Below are positions 1-7,425 of a stretch of DNA of 64,000 nt, piece after piece. Position numbers and translations under genes: made by a program. The notes beneath the pieces are model-generated. The model was given only the letters and a program-made list of their open reading frames with translations, was not told where the DNA came from and searched no databases. The DNA is from Clostridium sp. chh4-2 (GTDB taxonomy: Bacteria; Bacillota; Clostridia; Lachnospirales; Lachnospiraceae): the NCBI RefSeq assembly GCF_002899675.1, contig NZ_PKUU01000001.1, positions 62,001 to 126,000 on the forward strand, given 5' to 3'. Each line of letters opens with the position of its first letter. Position 1 is the first letter of the stretch.

Positions 1-190
1 TCTGGTCCTCATCCGTGTCATCTCCGTCGGTCTCTTCCATTACCAGTGTTTCCAAAGCGATGGTGGTTACTCCCATGTCCTCGCCAAAGAATTGGCCCAT
101 CATTCCTTCTACGCCAAGGGCGGTCGCCTGGACAACTTGCTCAGCCACTGTTTTCTGAATCAGCGCCTCCGTATCCACCATCTGCGTCAT
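1..190 (-). CDS. Hypothetical protein, C-terminus cut by window edge
   Basis: An open frame begins with ATG at 188-190 and runs off the left edge, giving 63 readable codons. The N-terminus reads MTQMVDTEALIQKTVAEQ, followed by a Gly/Met-rich stretch and a very acidic end (EETDGDDTDED). I do not recognise a family. The start overlaps the stop of a 23-codon ORF (187-258) in an ATGA arrangement, and that small ORF in turn overlaps the end of the leucine-rich-repeat protein gene. This staggered order suggests translational coupling downstream of the surface protein. The codon pattern looks coding but no domain can be assigned from the part seen. Confidence 0.5.
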   Translation of the reverse strand, partial: MTQMVDTEALIQKTVAEQVVQATALGVEGMMGQFFGEDMGVTTIALETLVMEETDGDDTDEDQ

Positions 191-258
191 AGCCTCCGGG
201 CGGTTTTTTCCGCTTCTGGCTTTTCGCGCTGATTGCGCCTAAGTTCATCCCATCCCAT
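187..258 (-). CDS. Possible 23-residue coupled peptide
   Basis: A 23-codon ORF (MGWDELRRNQREKPEAEKTA...) starts inside the last codons of the leucine-rich-repeat protein gene in another frame and ends in an ATGA overlap with the next ORF. It is highly charged and has no membrane segment. It may be a real short gene, a coupling device that re-initiates ribosomes, or the frameshifted start of the next protein. No function can be assigned. Confidence 0.3.
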   Translation of the reverse strand: MGWDELRRNQREKPEAEKTARRL

Positions 259-3200
259 CCTTTTGCAACGCACCTTTTGTTCCATCCGATTCCGGGTTGA
301 AATAGTATTGTTTCCCGTCAATCACTTTCTGGCCGACTGCCATGGCTCCGCTTGTATCCAGGTAAAACCATGCCTGATATACGGGGTCAAAGTGCCAGCC
401 CGTCGCCATCGCTCCTTCTTTTAAGCCGGTTTTGATCTTACTATCTTCCTCCCGGCACAGATAATACCACTGATTGTTGATAAACTGCCAGCCAGTGAGC
501 ATCCGGCCGTCCCTGTCAAAATAGTACCACAGGCCGTCTACTATTCCCCAGCGGTTTGCCGCGTAGGTACCTCTTGTCTGGCGAAATTTCCAGATTCCAT
601 CCTCCGTCCGCTCCCAGGTTCCAATGAGGATGTCAGGATTGACTGCGGAACTGTCGCTGTTTCCCGGTGAGCCACGGCGTACATACACCACGCGGATGCC
701 GGAAGTATCGCCCACTGCCCTGCCGTTTACTCCGATGATTAAAGTGCCGGGGCCTGAGATTGAACCATTGATAATCATAGTGCCTTCCACGGATATCGTT
801 CCGTTTACTACCAGGTTTCCATCCATAGTCAGAATAACCCCACTTGGAACGGTGATAACCGCCTCCGTGCCAATCCGTCTGTCTCCGGTGATTGTCGTGT
901 CCTGCTTTACCGTGGCGACTGCTCCGTCCGGCACATCCTCATTCCCATCCCAGGAGGTATCGGCTATGGAATTCTGATTCAGATAGGTATTGATAAGAAG
1001 CTGAACCCGTGGAGAGTCCGTAAAAAGAGGCAGTGACTCCGGAAACACCTGTGCGCCCAGTTTTTGCACATTCGGACCAAGATGAGCCGAATCCAGACCG
1101 TCACAGCCGTAAAATGCCATTTCACCAATTTCAGTTATCGGTTTTGGAAGTTGAAGGGCGCCGGTAAAGCCACTGCAATCAAAAAAGCTGTTATATCCGA
1201 TGTAATTTACCCCCGCCGGAAGTTGAAGTGTGCCGGTAAAGCTGCTACAGTTATAAAAGCTGACAGAATCGATGTAAGTTATTCCCGCCGGAAGCTGCAA
1301 ACTTCCAGTAAAACCGCAATCCTTGAACACAGCATACCCGACATATGTCAATGTATCCGGAAGAGACAAGGCACCAGTGAAGCCACATTTGAAAAATACG
1401 TAGTCTTCTAATTTTGTCAGCTTCCCTTCTATGGTCAAATCTCCAGTAAAACCTGCCGAATCAAAAGCTCCGGTCCCCATATGCGACACACTCACAGGGA
1501 TGGTTAAATCACCGGTAAAACGATTCTTTTTAAATGCTCTATCTCCGATACTTACCAGTGTATTTGGGAGATGAAGCGAACCTGTTATCGCCTTTCCATA
1601 GAACGCGCTAGAACCAATGCGGGTTACTGAATACGTCATTCCTGATAATTGGTCTGTAACTGTGTCTGGAATAATAATGTCCATATCAGAATTTCCTTCA
1701 TAGCCGGTTAACTCTACCGTGTCACCTCCAATTTTTCGATATGTCATATTCCCAACTGGGAAATCTGGATCTGGAGCCGGCTGAATGTGTAGCTGATAAG
1801 GCTGGCCTTCAACCATAATTTTACTTGCTTCTACACCACCTGAGGCATAAAGCAGGTCGGCTATCTCCTGCTTCGTAGTGTCAAAACTGGTGAAACCAGT
1901 GTTATAGAACGCATACTGCTCAATGCTGGTAATTCCATCCGGGATACTCAGCCTGCCTGTAAGTTTACTGCAATCTTTAAATGCAGAGATGCCAATACTC
2001 GTTAATCCATCTGGCAAAACCAGCTCACCGGTAAATCCGCACTCAAAAAAACTCTCGTTGCCTATTTCCTTCAATTTGTTTGGCAGAGTCAGTGTCCCCG
2101 TAAAGCTGTTACCAGAAAATGTATCATAATTGATAATGGTCATTCCGTCCGGTATGATCAAGTCTCCTGTAAAGTTACAGTGGTAAAATGCAAGCTCGCC
2201 AATATAGTTCAATTTCTCCGGCAAAATCAGCTGTCCGGAAAAAGTAGTGTATGTAAATGCTCTCTCCCCAATGCGAGTAAGTGTTTGTGGCAGGACCAGC
2301 TGGCCTGTAAATCCACACTCATAGAATGTGTATTCCCCTATTGTAACCAATGAATCCGAGAGGGTTAGTTCTCCTGTAAAATGGCATCCCGAAAAAGCCA
2401 TGTCTCCAATCTCGGTCACCGTATCCGGAATCACTAAATCTCCCGTCAGGCCAGAACAGTCCAGAAATGCATAGTGCCCAATGCTGGCTACCTGGTATTC
2501 CCTGCCGTTGGAAGGCTTTCGCACTTTGTCCGGGATAACCAGTGTCCCAACTGGCGCCCTATTATATCCTATGAGCTGTACCGTGTCGGGTCCAAGCTCC
2601 TTATAGTTCAGACCGTCTATGGTAAACCTGTCGTTGATAGTATTTACCATAGTTCCGCCAAGTGTCACCAGCACGGATATGGGAGGCTCACAGACATAGC
2701 TTTCCGGCAGCTCTGCGATAAACTCATATTCGCCGGTAAACGGCCATTCCCCATCCTCGTCCTTTTGATAATCCGGACAGTTCCAGTCAGCTATGGGAAG
2801 CGTCACTTCACCCACCTCTTCAATCTCTGCCTTCACCTTTTCCGGAAGCATAGAGACAACCGTGCCGAAATCCGCCCTGTTCTCCGGGCTGACACCAATC
2901 AGAGATAGTTCGCCCCCGCTTAAGTTGTCGTCATCTACGAACTCCCATCGAACCACTGCTTTCTCAGTGTTTTCGTATTCCGGCTGTTTTCCATCTGTCA
3001 GGTTTTCGTGGGAAGGAATTTCCGTGGAAGGGATTTCCGTGGAGGGTATTTCATCGTCCTTCGGCGTGTCGTCAGGCTTGAGAGCGTCCTCATCCTTCTG
3101 CTCCGCATCCGAAGGCGTGGCATATCCTGTCTTCTTTCCAATATACTCGTCACCACCCAATAAGTGGTCTGCTGGTACCATGCTATCCGCCCACGTCATC

Positions 3201-3271
3201 ACAGCGGGCTGAGTGCTAATCAGCAAAACAGCCAGCAGCGCGGATATTACCCGTGTGTATTTCCTTTTCAT
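245..3271 (-). CDS. BspA-type leucine-rich-repeat surface protein with cell-wall-binding repeats
   Basis: Secreted 1008-residue surface protein. Residues 1-28 form a signal peptide (basic MKRKYTR, hydrophobic core, cut near TWA). A Pro/Glu/Ser/Thr linker with IPSTE repeats follows at about 70-90. Two blocks of about 23-residue BspA/LRR_5 repeats of the form 'LPDGLTSIGISAFKDC..FTG' cover about 220-470 and 520-760, separated by a short spacer domain. The last 100 residues are choline-binding-type repeats (WYYFDRDGRMLTGW, GAMAVGQ, GKQYYFNPESDG), expected to hold the protein on wall polymers. The family is known for adhesion and host-protein binding; the ligand here is unknown. RBS AAGGAGG sits 9 nt before the ATG. 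A decayed copy of the same C-terminal repeat lies just upstream at 3276-3500. Confidence 0.88.
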   Translation of the reverse strand: MKRKYTRVISALLAVLLISTQPAVMTWADSMVPADHLLGGDEYIGKKTGYATPSDAEQKDEDALKPDDTPKDDEIPSTEIPSTEIPSHENLTDGKQPEYENTEKAVVRWEFVDDDNLSGGELSLIGVSPENRADFGTVVSMLPEKVKAEIEEVGEVTLPIADWNCPDYQKDEDGEWPFTGEYEFIAELPESYVCEPPISVLVTLGGTMVNTINDRFTIDGLNYKELGPDTVQLIGYNRAPVGTLVIPDKVRKPSNGREYQVASIGHYAFLDCSGLTGDLVIPDTVTEIGDMAFSGCHFTGELTLSDSLVTIGEYTFYECGFTGQLVLPQTLTRIGERAFTYTTFSGQLILPEKLNYIGELAFYHCNFTGDLIIPDGMTIINYDTFSGNSFTGTLTLPNKLKEIGNESFFECGFTGELVLPDGLTSIGISAFKDCSKLTGRLSIPDGITSIEQYAFYNTGFTSFDTTKQEIADLLYASGGVEASKIMVEGQPYQLHIQPAPDPDFPVGNMTYRKIGGDTVELTGYEGNSDMDIIIPDTVTDQLSGMTYSVTRIGSSAFYGKAITGSLHLPNTLVSIGDRAFKKNRFTGDLTIPVSVSHMGTGAFDSAGFTGDLTIEGKLTKLEDYVFFKCGFTGALSLPDTLTYVGYAVFKDCGFTGSLQLPAGITYIDSVSFYNCSSFTGTLQLPAGVNYIGYNSFFDCSGFTGALQLPKPITEIGEMAFYGCDGLDSAHLGPNVQKLGAQVFPESLPLFTDSPRVQLLINTYLNQNSIADTSWDGNEDVPDGAVATVKQDTTITGDRRIGTEAVITVPSGVILTMDGNLVVNGTISVEGTMIINGSISGPGTLIIGVNGRAVGDTSGIRVVYVRRGSPGNSDSSAVNPDILIGTWERTEDGIWKFRQTRGTYAANRWGIVDGLWYYFDRDGRMLTGWQFINNQWYYLCREEDSKIKTGLKEGAMATGWHFDPVYQAWFYLDTSGAMAVGQKVIDGKQYYFNPESDGTKGALQKDGMG

Positions 3272-3275
3272 CGCG

Positions 3276-3740
3276 TTACGCCTCCTTTTCTATCATGTGG
3301 CACTCGGTTCCCCTTTTGTACCGTACTTCCCTCCGTCTCAGGAACAGGAATCTGAATGTGTCCCGGCTATCAAACCCTTCATTTTCGTCATAAAGTTTCC
3401 TCCTCTTTTGGCAGCGCATCCTTTGCTCCGTCAGATTCCGGGTTGAAATAATACTGTTTCCCGCAATCTCCCTCTGGCCGACCGCCATGACCCCGTCTGC
3501 CCCCAGCGGTATCATTTTCCTTATCATATCGCAGAGGTTCTTTTAAAAGACTGCTATAGCGTATCGGATCCCATACCGGGTGATTGCTGTCCCCGATCGG
3601 ATCCGTCCGTTCTTTGATAAAACCTTCCGCCGCGCAAAAAAATTCTGGTAGTCTTCATAACTCAGATTCTTACTTTCCTGCTTTGTTATCATTACCTCCT
3701 TTTCCGGGGCTGCTTGTAACAGCACGATTTCCTGCATCCT
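3276..3740 (-). pseudogene. Decayed gene with cell-wall-binding repeat tail
   Basis: Remnant of a gene read across more than one frame. An N-terminal piece begins at ATG 3691 (MITKQESKNLSYEDYQNFF), then the frame is lost at a run of T residues near 3640. A second frame reads FIKERTDPIGDSNHPVWDP and RYSSLLKEPLRYDKEND, then joins a cell-wall-repeat end, GKQYYFNPESDGAKDALPKE, stopping near 3394 in an ATGA overlap. The repeat end matches the C-terminus of the neighbouring surface protein at DNA level (compare 263-350 with 3411-3500), with a one-base deletion in the GTCAATC/GCAATC segment. The following start (MTKMKGLIAG) stops after 16 codons. The parent protein family is not recognised. Confidence 0.6.
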
Positions 3741-3763
3741 CATTTCTTTAAATCCCTGCCAAC

Positions 3764-3830
3764 ATGAACAAATCTGTTCATATTCCCTGAAACGACGAAA
3801 TGCGAACGCGTTCTCACGCATTCGCATTTC
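3764..3830 (-). repeat. Leader element, copy A (two hairpins)
   Basis: Two consecutive inverted repeats: GAAATGCGAA (3797-3806) with TTCGCATTTC (3821-3830), and ATGAAC...GTTCAT (3764-3781). The same pair, in the same order and with similar spacing, occurs at 6639-6701 ahead of the response-regulator gene. Here it lies between a promoter (3848-3876) and the decayed gene, so it would form the 5' leader of that transcript. Confidence 0.6.
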
Positions 3831-3847
3831 CTTTATCTTGTAACCAT

Positions 3848-3876
3848 ATTATATCATTACTGAGCGGCATCTGCAA
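3848..3876 (-). promoter_or_regulatory. Promoter of the decayed gene
   Basis: Minus-strand -35 TTGCAG (3871-3876) and -10 TATAAT (3848-3853) are 17 bp apart, with TG one base before the -10 (extended -10). Transcription would start just ahead of leader copy A. Confidence 0.6.
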
Positions 3877-3950
3877 GCAAAACCGGCTTTGGAGCTTCGG
3901 GTAAATATTAACCGTAAATATTCAACGTTTAATATTTTTTGTAGGAAAAT

Positions 3951-5939
3951 TCAGGGCAGAGTGCAGTCTGCCCTTGCCGGAAACGTCAGGGTGAATACCG
4001 TTCCTTTGCCCGGCCCGCTTACCACCTCCACGGTCCCGCCCATAGCTTCTACGGTATTTTTTACGATATATAATCCCAGCCCGCTGGAACCGTCCTTCTC
4101 GCCCCGCTCCGGCGACACCTTATAGAATCGCTGAAAGATATGAGGGAGATGCTCCGCGCCAATCCCTTCCCCGGTATCGGCCACTACCAGCCTGGCCCGC
4201 TCCCCGGCTCCGCACAGTTCCAGGGAGATGCTGCCGCCCTTCGGCGTGTGGCGCAGCGCATTGTAGACTAAGTTGTCCAGCACGCTCCAGATTTTGTGCC
4301 TGTCAATCAAAAGCTCCGCGGCGCAGTCCGCCCTGACCGAGAAGGATAGCTCTTTATCACGGATGAGATCGGCGTATTTCCTGTCCGCTTCTTCTAAAAG
4401 CCTGGACCCATCCACCCACTCCAGACGATAAACCGTGGTTCCAGCCTCCATACGGGTGACCTCGAACAGGTTATGGATGAGCCGCTGTAAGTCCAAGTTC
4501 TTATGGTAAGCGATTCCTATGTACTCCGCCCTCTCCTTCTCGTCGGAGGCGATGTCATCATCCCCCAGCAGCTCCAGATAGTTGTTAAGCACCGTCAGCG
4601 GGGTCTTTAAGTCATGGGAAATGTTGCCGATCATCTCTCGCAGGGCGGCCTGGGAGGCGGACAGCTGCCGGTTGGTGTCATTCAGCTGTGCGGTCCGCTC
4701 CTCCACAATCCGTTCCAGATTTTCATTGACCCGTTCCACTTGTTCATGGGCGTCGGCATAACTGCGGGAAAGCATCACGCACTGGCTGAGGATGAGAAAT
4801 AAGTTGGATACGACGCCAGGTATATACAGCTTTGCCTCCAGCACCGTCTTGGTCAGCGGCGCATAGATGATGAAGAGAACCAGGCTGAATAGATACAACA
4901 GCCGGTAAGGGTCCCTGCCAACTTTTCCGCTTCTAAGGGCAAGCGCCGCTGCCAGGCCGTTGGGGATCAGCGCAAGGAACAGACCGGCCACCGCCGCCGT
5001 ATTCGGCAACAGAAAAACTCCCAACACCGGCAGCGCAAAGCAGGCCATCGCCACCCTGCGATGAAGACGGCTTAACCGGATGGAAAACGCCTCCAGCATA
5101 AAAAGGCAGATGCAGATGGAATGGAGCGCAAACAGCAGCAGATAAACCCGGCTCAGGAAAAAAGTCAGCCCGTCCCGGCAGAAATATTGTACCATTGAGT
5201 TCGTCTCCATCACCAGCCGCAGCACTGTCACAACACAGGTTACGCTGTACACCAGATACAAGCGTTCCATGCGGCGGAACAGATATAAAAACAGGTGGTA
5301 CACCCCAATCAGCAATATGCCTCCCATAGCGGCGGCGGCCGCCGCCCGCTGCCAGAGTAAATGATGAAGCATGACGGTATCGCGGCCAAACAGTATCGGA
5401 TAAAACAGGCCGCTGTCGGTCAGATGATAATTGGCAGCCCAAACCACCAGTTCCAGAGTCCCGTCTTCTGATGACACCGCCAGCAGTTCATTGCGTACGC
5501 CGGTCACTGTATTGGCAGAGGAATCTCCCACCTGGCCAGCCCGGTAAAGCTCCGTACCGTTGCTCCAGATCACCGCAGATGAGATAATCTCCGGAATAAA
5601 GAGCAGATAGATTTCCCCAGGCTCCGTCTGAATGGTCAACCGGTAGGTGGCATGGCCGAGAGCCGGATATCCCAGACCGGCCCAGGAACCGGGTAGCGTA
5701 ATCAATTCCCGGCCTTTTGGCGTTCCCTGCTTAAACTCTTCCGGCGCATAGAGGCTGCCGTAATAAAATTCCCATTGGCCGTCCAGCTGATAAACCGAGG
5801 AGGCAAAGTCAGCCCCTCTAAAATCCAGGCCCCCATCCACCGCCTCCGGCCCCTCTGACACAAAAGAAACGGACATGGTAACAAACAGCGCGGTACACAA
5901 AGCCAGAATCAATAAAAAGATTGCCAGAAAGCGTTTCAT
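3951..5939 (-). CDS. Membrane sensor histidine kinase, 7TMR-DISM type
   Basis: 662-residue sensor kinase. A signal-anchor segment (about 5-28) is followed by an outside beta-sandwich domain (LDGQWEFYYG... LPGSW ... ATYRLTI, about 45-185) and about seven membrane helices (about 195-400), the layout of 7TMR-DISM receptors. A coiled coil (about 400-430) leads to HisKA with phospho-acceptor His442 (GNISHDLKTPLT), then HATPase_c with N box DNLVYNALRHTPKGG, G1 DTGEGIG, F box IFQRFYK and G2 GSSGLGLYIVKN. It should phosphorylate the OmpR-type regulator whose gene overlaps its start by 4 nt (ATGA). The ligand is unknown; related outside domains are thought to bind carbohydrate-like molecules. Confidence 0.9.
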   Translation of the reverse strand: MKRFLAIFLLILALCTALFVTMSVSFVSEGPEAVDGGLDFRGADFASSVYQLDGQWEFYYGSLYAPEEFKQGTPKGRELITLPGSWAGLGYPALGHATYRLTIQTEPGEIYLLFIPEIISSAVIWSNGTELYRAGQVGDSSANTVTGVRNELLAVSSEDGTLELVVWAANYHLTDSGLFYPILFGRDTVMLHHLLWQRAAAAAAMGGILLIGVYHLFLYLFRRMERLYLVYSVTCVVTVLRLVMETNSMVQYFCRDGLTFFLSRVYLLLFALHSICICLFMLEAFSIRLSRLHRRVAMACFALPVLGVFLLPNTAAVAGLFLALIPNGLAAALALRSGKVGRDPYRLLYLFSLVLFIIYAPLTKTVLEAKLYIPGVVSNLFLILSQCVMLSRSYADAHEQVERVNENLERIVEERTAQLNDTNRQLSASQAALREMIGNISHDLKTPLTVLNNYLELLGDDDIASDEKERAEYIGIAYHKNLDLQRLIHNLFEVTRMEAGTTVYRLEWVDGSRLLEEADRKYADLIRDKELSFSVRADCAAELLIDRHKIWSVLDNLVYNALRHTPKGGSISLELCGAGERARLVVADTGEGIGAEHLPHIFQRFYKVSPERGEKDGSSGLGLYIVKNTVEAMGGTVEVVSGPGKGTVFTLTFPARADCTLP

Positions 5940-6616
5940 ATCTTTATCCTCACTTCCGAATTAGGTATGAAACGGTAGCCTTCTCCCCGAACCGTCTCGA
6001 TCCGGCCAATCACAGCCCCAACGTCCTCCATCTTGTGCCGCAGCCGCTTGATATGTACTGCCACGGTGTTGGCGCTGTCTATTTCCCCTGTGCGCCAGAC
6101 CTGCTGATACAGTTCTGCCGCCGGAAAAATCTGGCCGGGATTGCCAAACAGAAACAAAAACAGTTCAAACTCTTTCTGGGGCATTGGGATGATTTGGTTA
6201 TCAACCTGCAAAAGCTGGTTCGAGTGGTCGATGGCAAATCTCTTCATGGAGACGCGCCGCACCTGGGCGTATACCCGCGCTGCCAGCTCCTTTAAGCTGT
6301 ATGGTTTGGTGATATAGTCATCACCCCCAGCCATCAGGCCCTTGATCTTGTCCTCCTCCTCATCCATACAGCTAAGAAACAGGATGGGCGCAGAGGTAAG
6401 GGCCCGAATCGCCTCACAAAACGCAAAACCGTTCCTATCGGGCAGCAGCACATCCAACAGGATCGCGTCATAATTCTGATTTTTCAGTTGTTCCAGCGCA
6501 TCCGACGCGCAGGCGGCCGTGTCAACCTGGTATCCCTGTGCTTCTAAGTACCTGCGGTTCGTCTTGAGAATATCAGGCTCATCATCAACTGCCAAAATCC
6601 GATAAGCATAATCCAT
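5936..6616 (-). CDS. OmpR/PhoB-family response regulator
   Basis: 226-residue transcription regulator: receiver domain (acidic pocket DD11-12, phospho-acceptor Asp55 in ILLDVLLPD, conserved Lys in TKPYS) and a C-terminal winged helix (NTVAVHIKRLRHKM, ETVRGEGYRF). The start used is the ATG at 6614-6616 because TTGGAGGTGG lies directly ahead; an in-frame start 8 codons upstream falls inside the leader hairpin. It is first in a two-gene operon with the sensor kinase. A strong promoter (6716-6744) and a double-hairpin leader precede it. Targets are unknown; the flanking surface-protein genes are natural candidates by position only. Confidence 0.92.
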   Translation of the reverse strand: MDYAYRILAVDDEPDILKTNRRYLEAQGYQVDTAACASDALEQLKNQNYDAILLDVLLPDRNGFAFCEAIRALTSAPILFLSCMDEEEDKIKGLMAGGDDYITKPYSLKELAARVYAQVRRVSMKRFAIDHSNQLLQVDNQIIPMPQKEFELFLFLFGNPGQIFPAAELYQQVWRTGEIDSANTVAVHIKRLRHKMEDVGAVIGRIETVRGEGYRFIPNSEVRIKI

Positions 6617-6638
6617 AGATCCACCTCCAATCCGTAAC

Positions 6639-6701
6639 ATGAACGATTCTGTTCATAATCCATAAAACGGGCAAATGCGAATGGCGGCGGCCATTCGCAT
6701 T
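6639..6701 (-). repeat. Leader element, copy B (two hairpins)
   Basis: Perfect 12-bp inverted repeat AATGCGAATGGC (6674-6685) / GCCATTCGCATT (6690-6701), 4-nt loop, followed toward the gene by ATGAAC...GTTCAT (6639-6656). It matches copy A at 3764-3830 in core sequence and arrangement. It begins a few nucleotides after the predicted transcription start, so both hairpins lie in the 5' untranslated RNA of the two-component operon, the second ending about 20 nt before the RBS. Confidence 0.65.
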
Positions 6702-6715
6702 GTATCATTATTTCT

Positions 6716-6744
6716 ATTGTATGACACAACTGAGTACTTGTCAA
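6716..6744 (-). promoter_or_regulatory. Promoter of the two-component operon
   Basis: Minus-strand -35 TTGACA (6739-6744, perfect) and -10 TACAAT (6716-6721) with 17-bp spacing. It reads into leader copy B and the response-regulator gene. Confidence 0.75.
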
Positions 6745-6854
6745 TGTAGGGAATGCTTGAGTTTCCGCAGTTTAATCCCCGGAGCCCTTATTATATCTGC
6801 CTTGTTATAAACAACTCTAAAAAAATGCCCAAAATATAAGGAATCCTATCCCTT

Positions 6855-6934
6855 TTTGATGTAAAATTAAATCACCACAAAATAATCCACTAAACAAAAA
6901 AGAAAGGATTCCCTATGGTTCATTTTACATCAAA
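6855..6934 (+). repeat. Inverted repeat around the transposase start
   Basis: Perfect 13-bp arms TTTGATGTAAAAT (6855-6867) and ATTTTACATCAAA (6922-6934) bracket the RBS and ATG (6915) of the transposase remnant. GGAATCC (6840-6846) and GGATTCC (6906-6912) form a second, crossing pair. Such foldbacks at IS transposase starts are known to block translation on read-through RNA. Confidence 0.5.
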
Positions 6935-7333
6935 TACTTACACTTTGAAACGAAAAATTATAAATTTTTCAAATAAAATTTCCAAGCGACTTTCTAAACC
7001 GGAAAAGAAATTTACTGCCGATATCACATATGGCATGCTCGCCTCTGGCAGTTGTTTGTAGCAACCTTCGCTATGGACCGTGGCTATGATGATAATAAAA
7101 TGTTCCTAAAGCCGGATGCGCTTGGGCAGAACTATGTGATCCGCCTGAAGTCCAACCGTAAGCTCTTATATCATAACAGATGGACAATGGCTACGGAATT
7201 GCGCAATCGTCGGGAAGGGAAAGTTAAGACCAGTGTCTTTTATAAAGGCAATGACCATGACGCATACCTTTCCCATGTCAAATTGCGGAAACTCAAGCAT
7301 TTATCTATGCAGGGATTACTGATTCAAATATAA
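6915..7333 (+). pseudogene. IS4-like transposase remnant, internally deleted
   Basis: The N-terminus starts at ATG 6915 (MVHFTSNTYTLKRKIINFS ... ITYGMLASGS) and matches, from memory, the opening of clostridial IS4-type DDE transposases. A stop follows at codon 49. The sequence then jumps to a mid-protein segment (AMDRGYDDNKMFLK ... ATELRNRREGK ... FYKGNDHDAYLSHVK) that normally lies about 150 codons further on, so the centre is deleted. The C-terminal part is missing; after LSHVK the frame shifts and the text is degenerate to about 7380. This is a dead fragment. No convincing right-hand terminal repeat is visible. Confidence 0.75.
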
Positions 7334-7356
7334 TCAAAATCAATCTCCTGGTTATA

Positions 7357-7400
7357 ATAAAAAATTCCCAAAGAGTGCCGATCTCTCCGGGAATTTTTTT
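7357..7400 (-). terminator. Terminator after the permuted peptidase gene
   Basis: Stem AAAAATTCCC (7360-7369) / GGGAATTTTT (7389-7398) with inner AGAG/CTCT pairs and T-rich ends on both strands. It lies 26 nt past the stop of the peptidase gene and could also stop transcription from the transposase remnant. Confidence 0.75.
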
Positions 7401-7425
7401 AATAAAATTTCTAATCCGGTGATAA

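Noticed and set aside
4933..5442. 169-codon minus-strand ORF in another frame of the sensor kinase
   Set aside because: It is frame shadow of the GC-rich membrane part of the kinase; no start signal.
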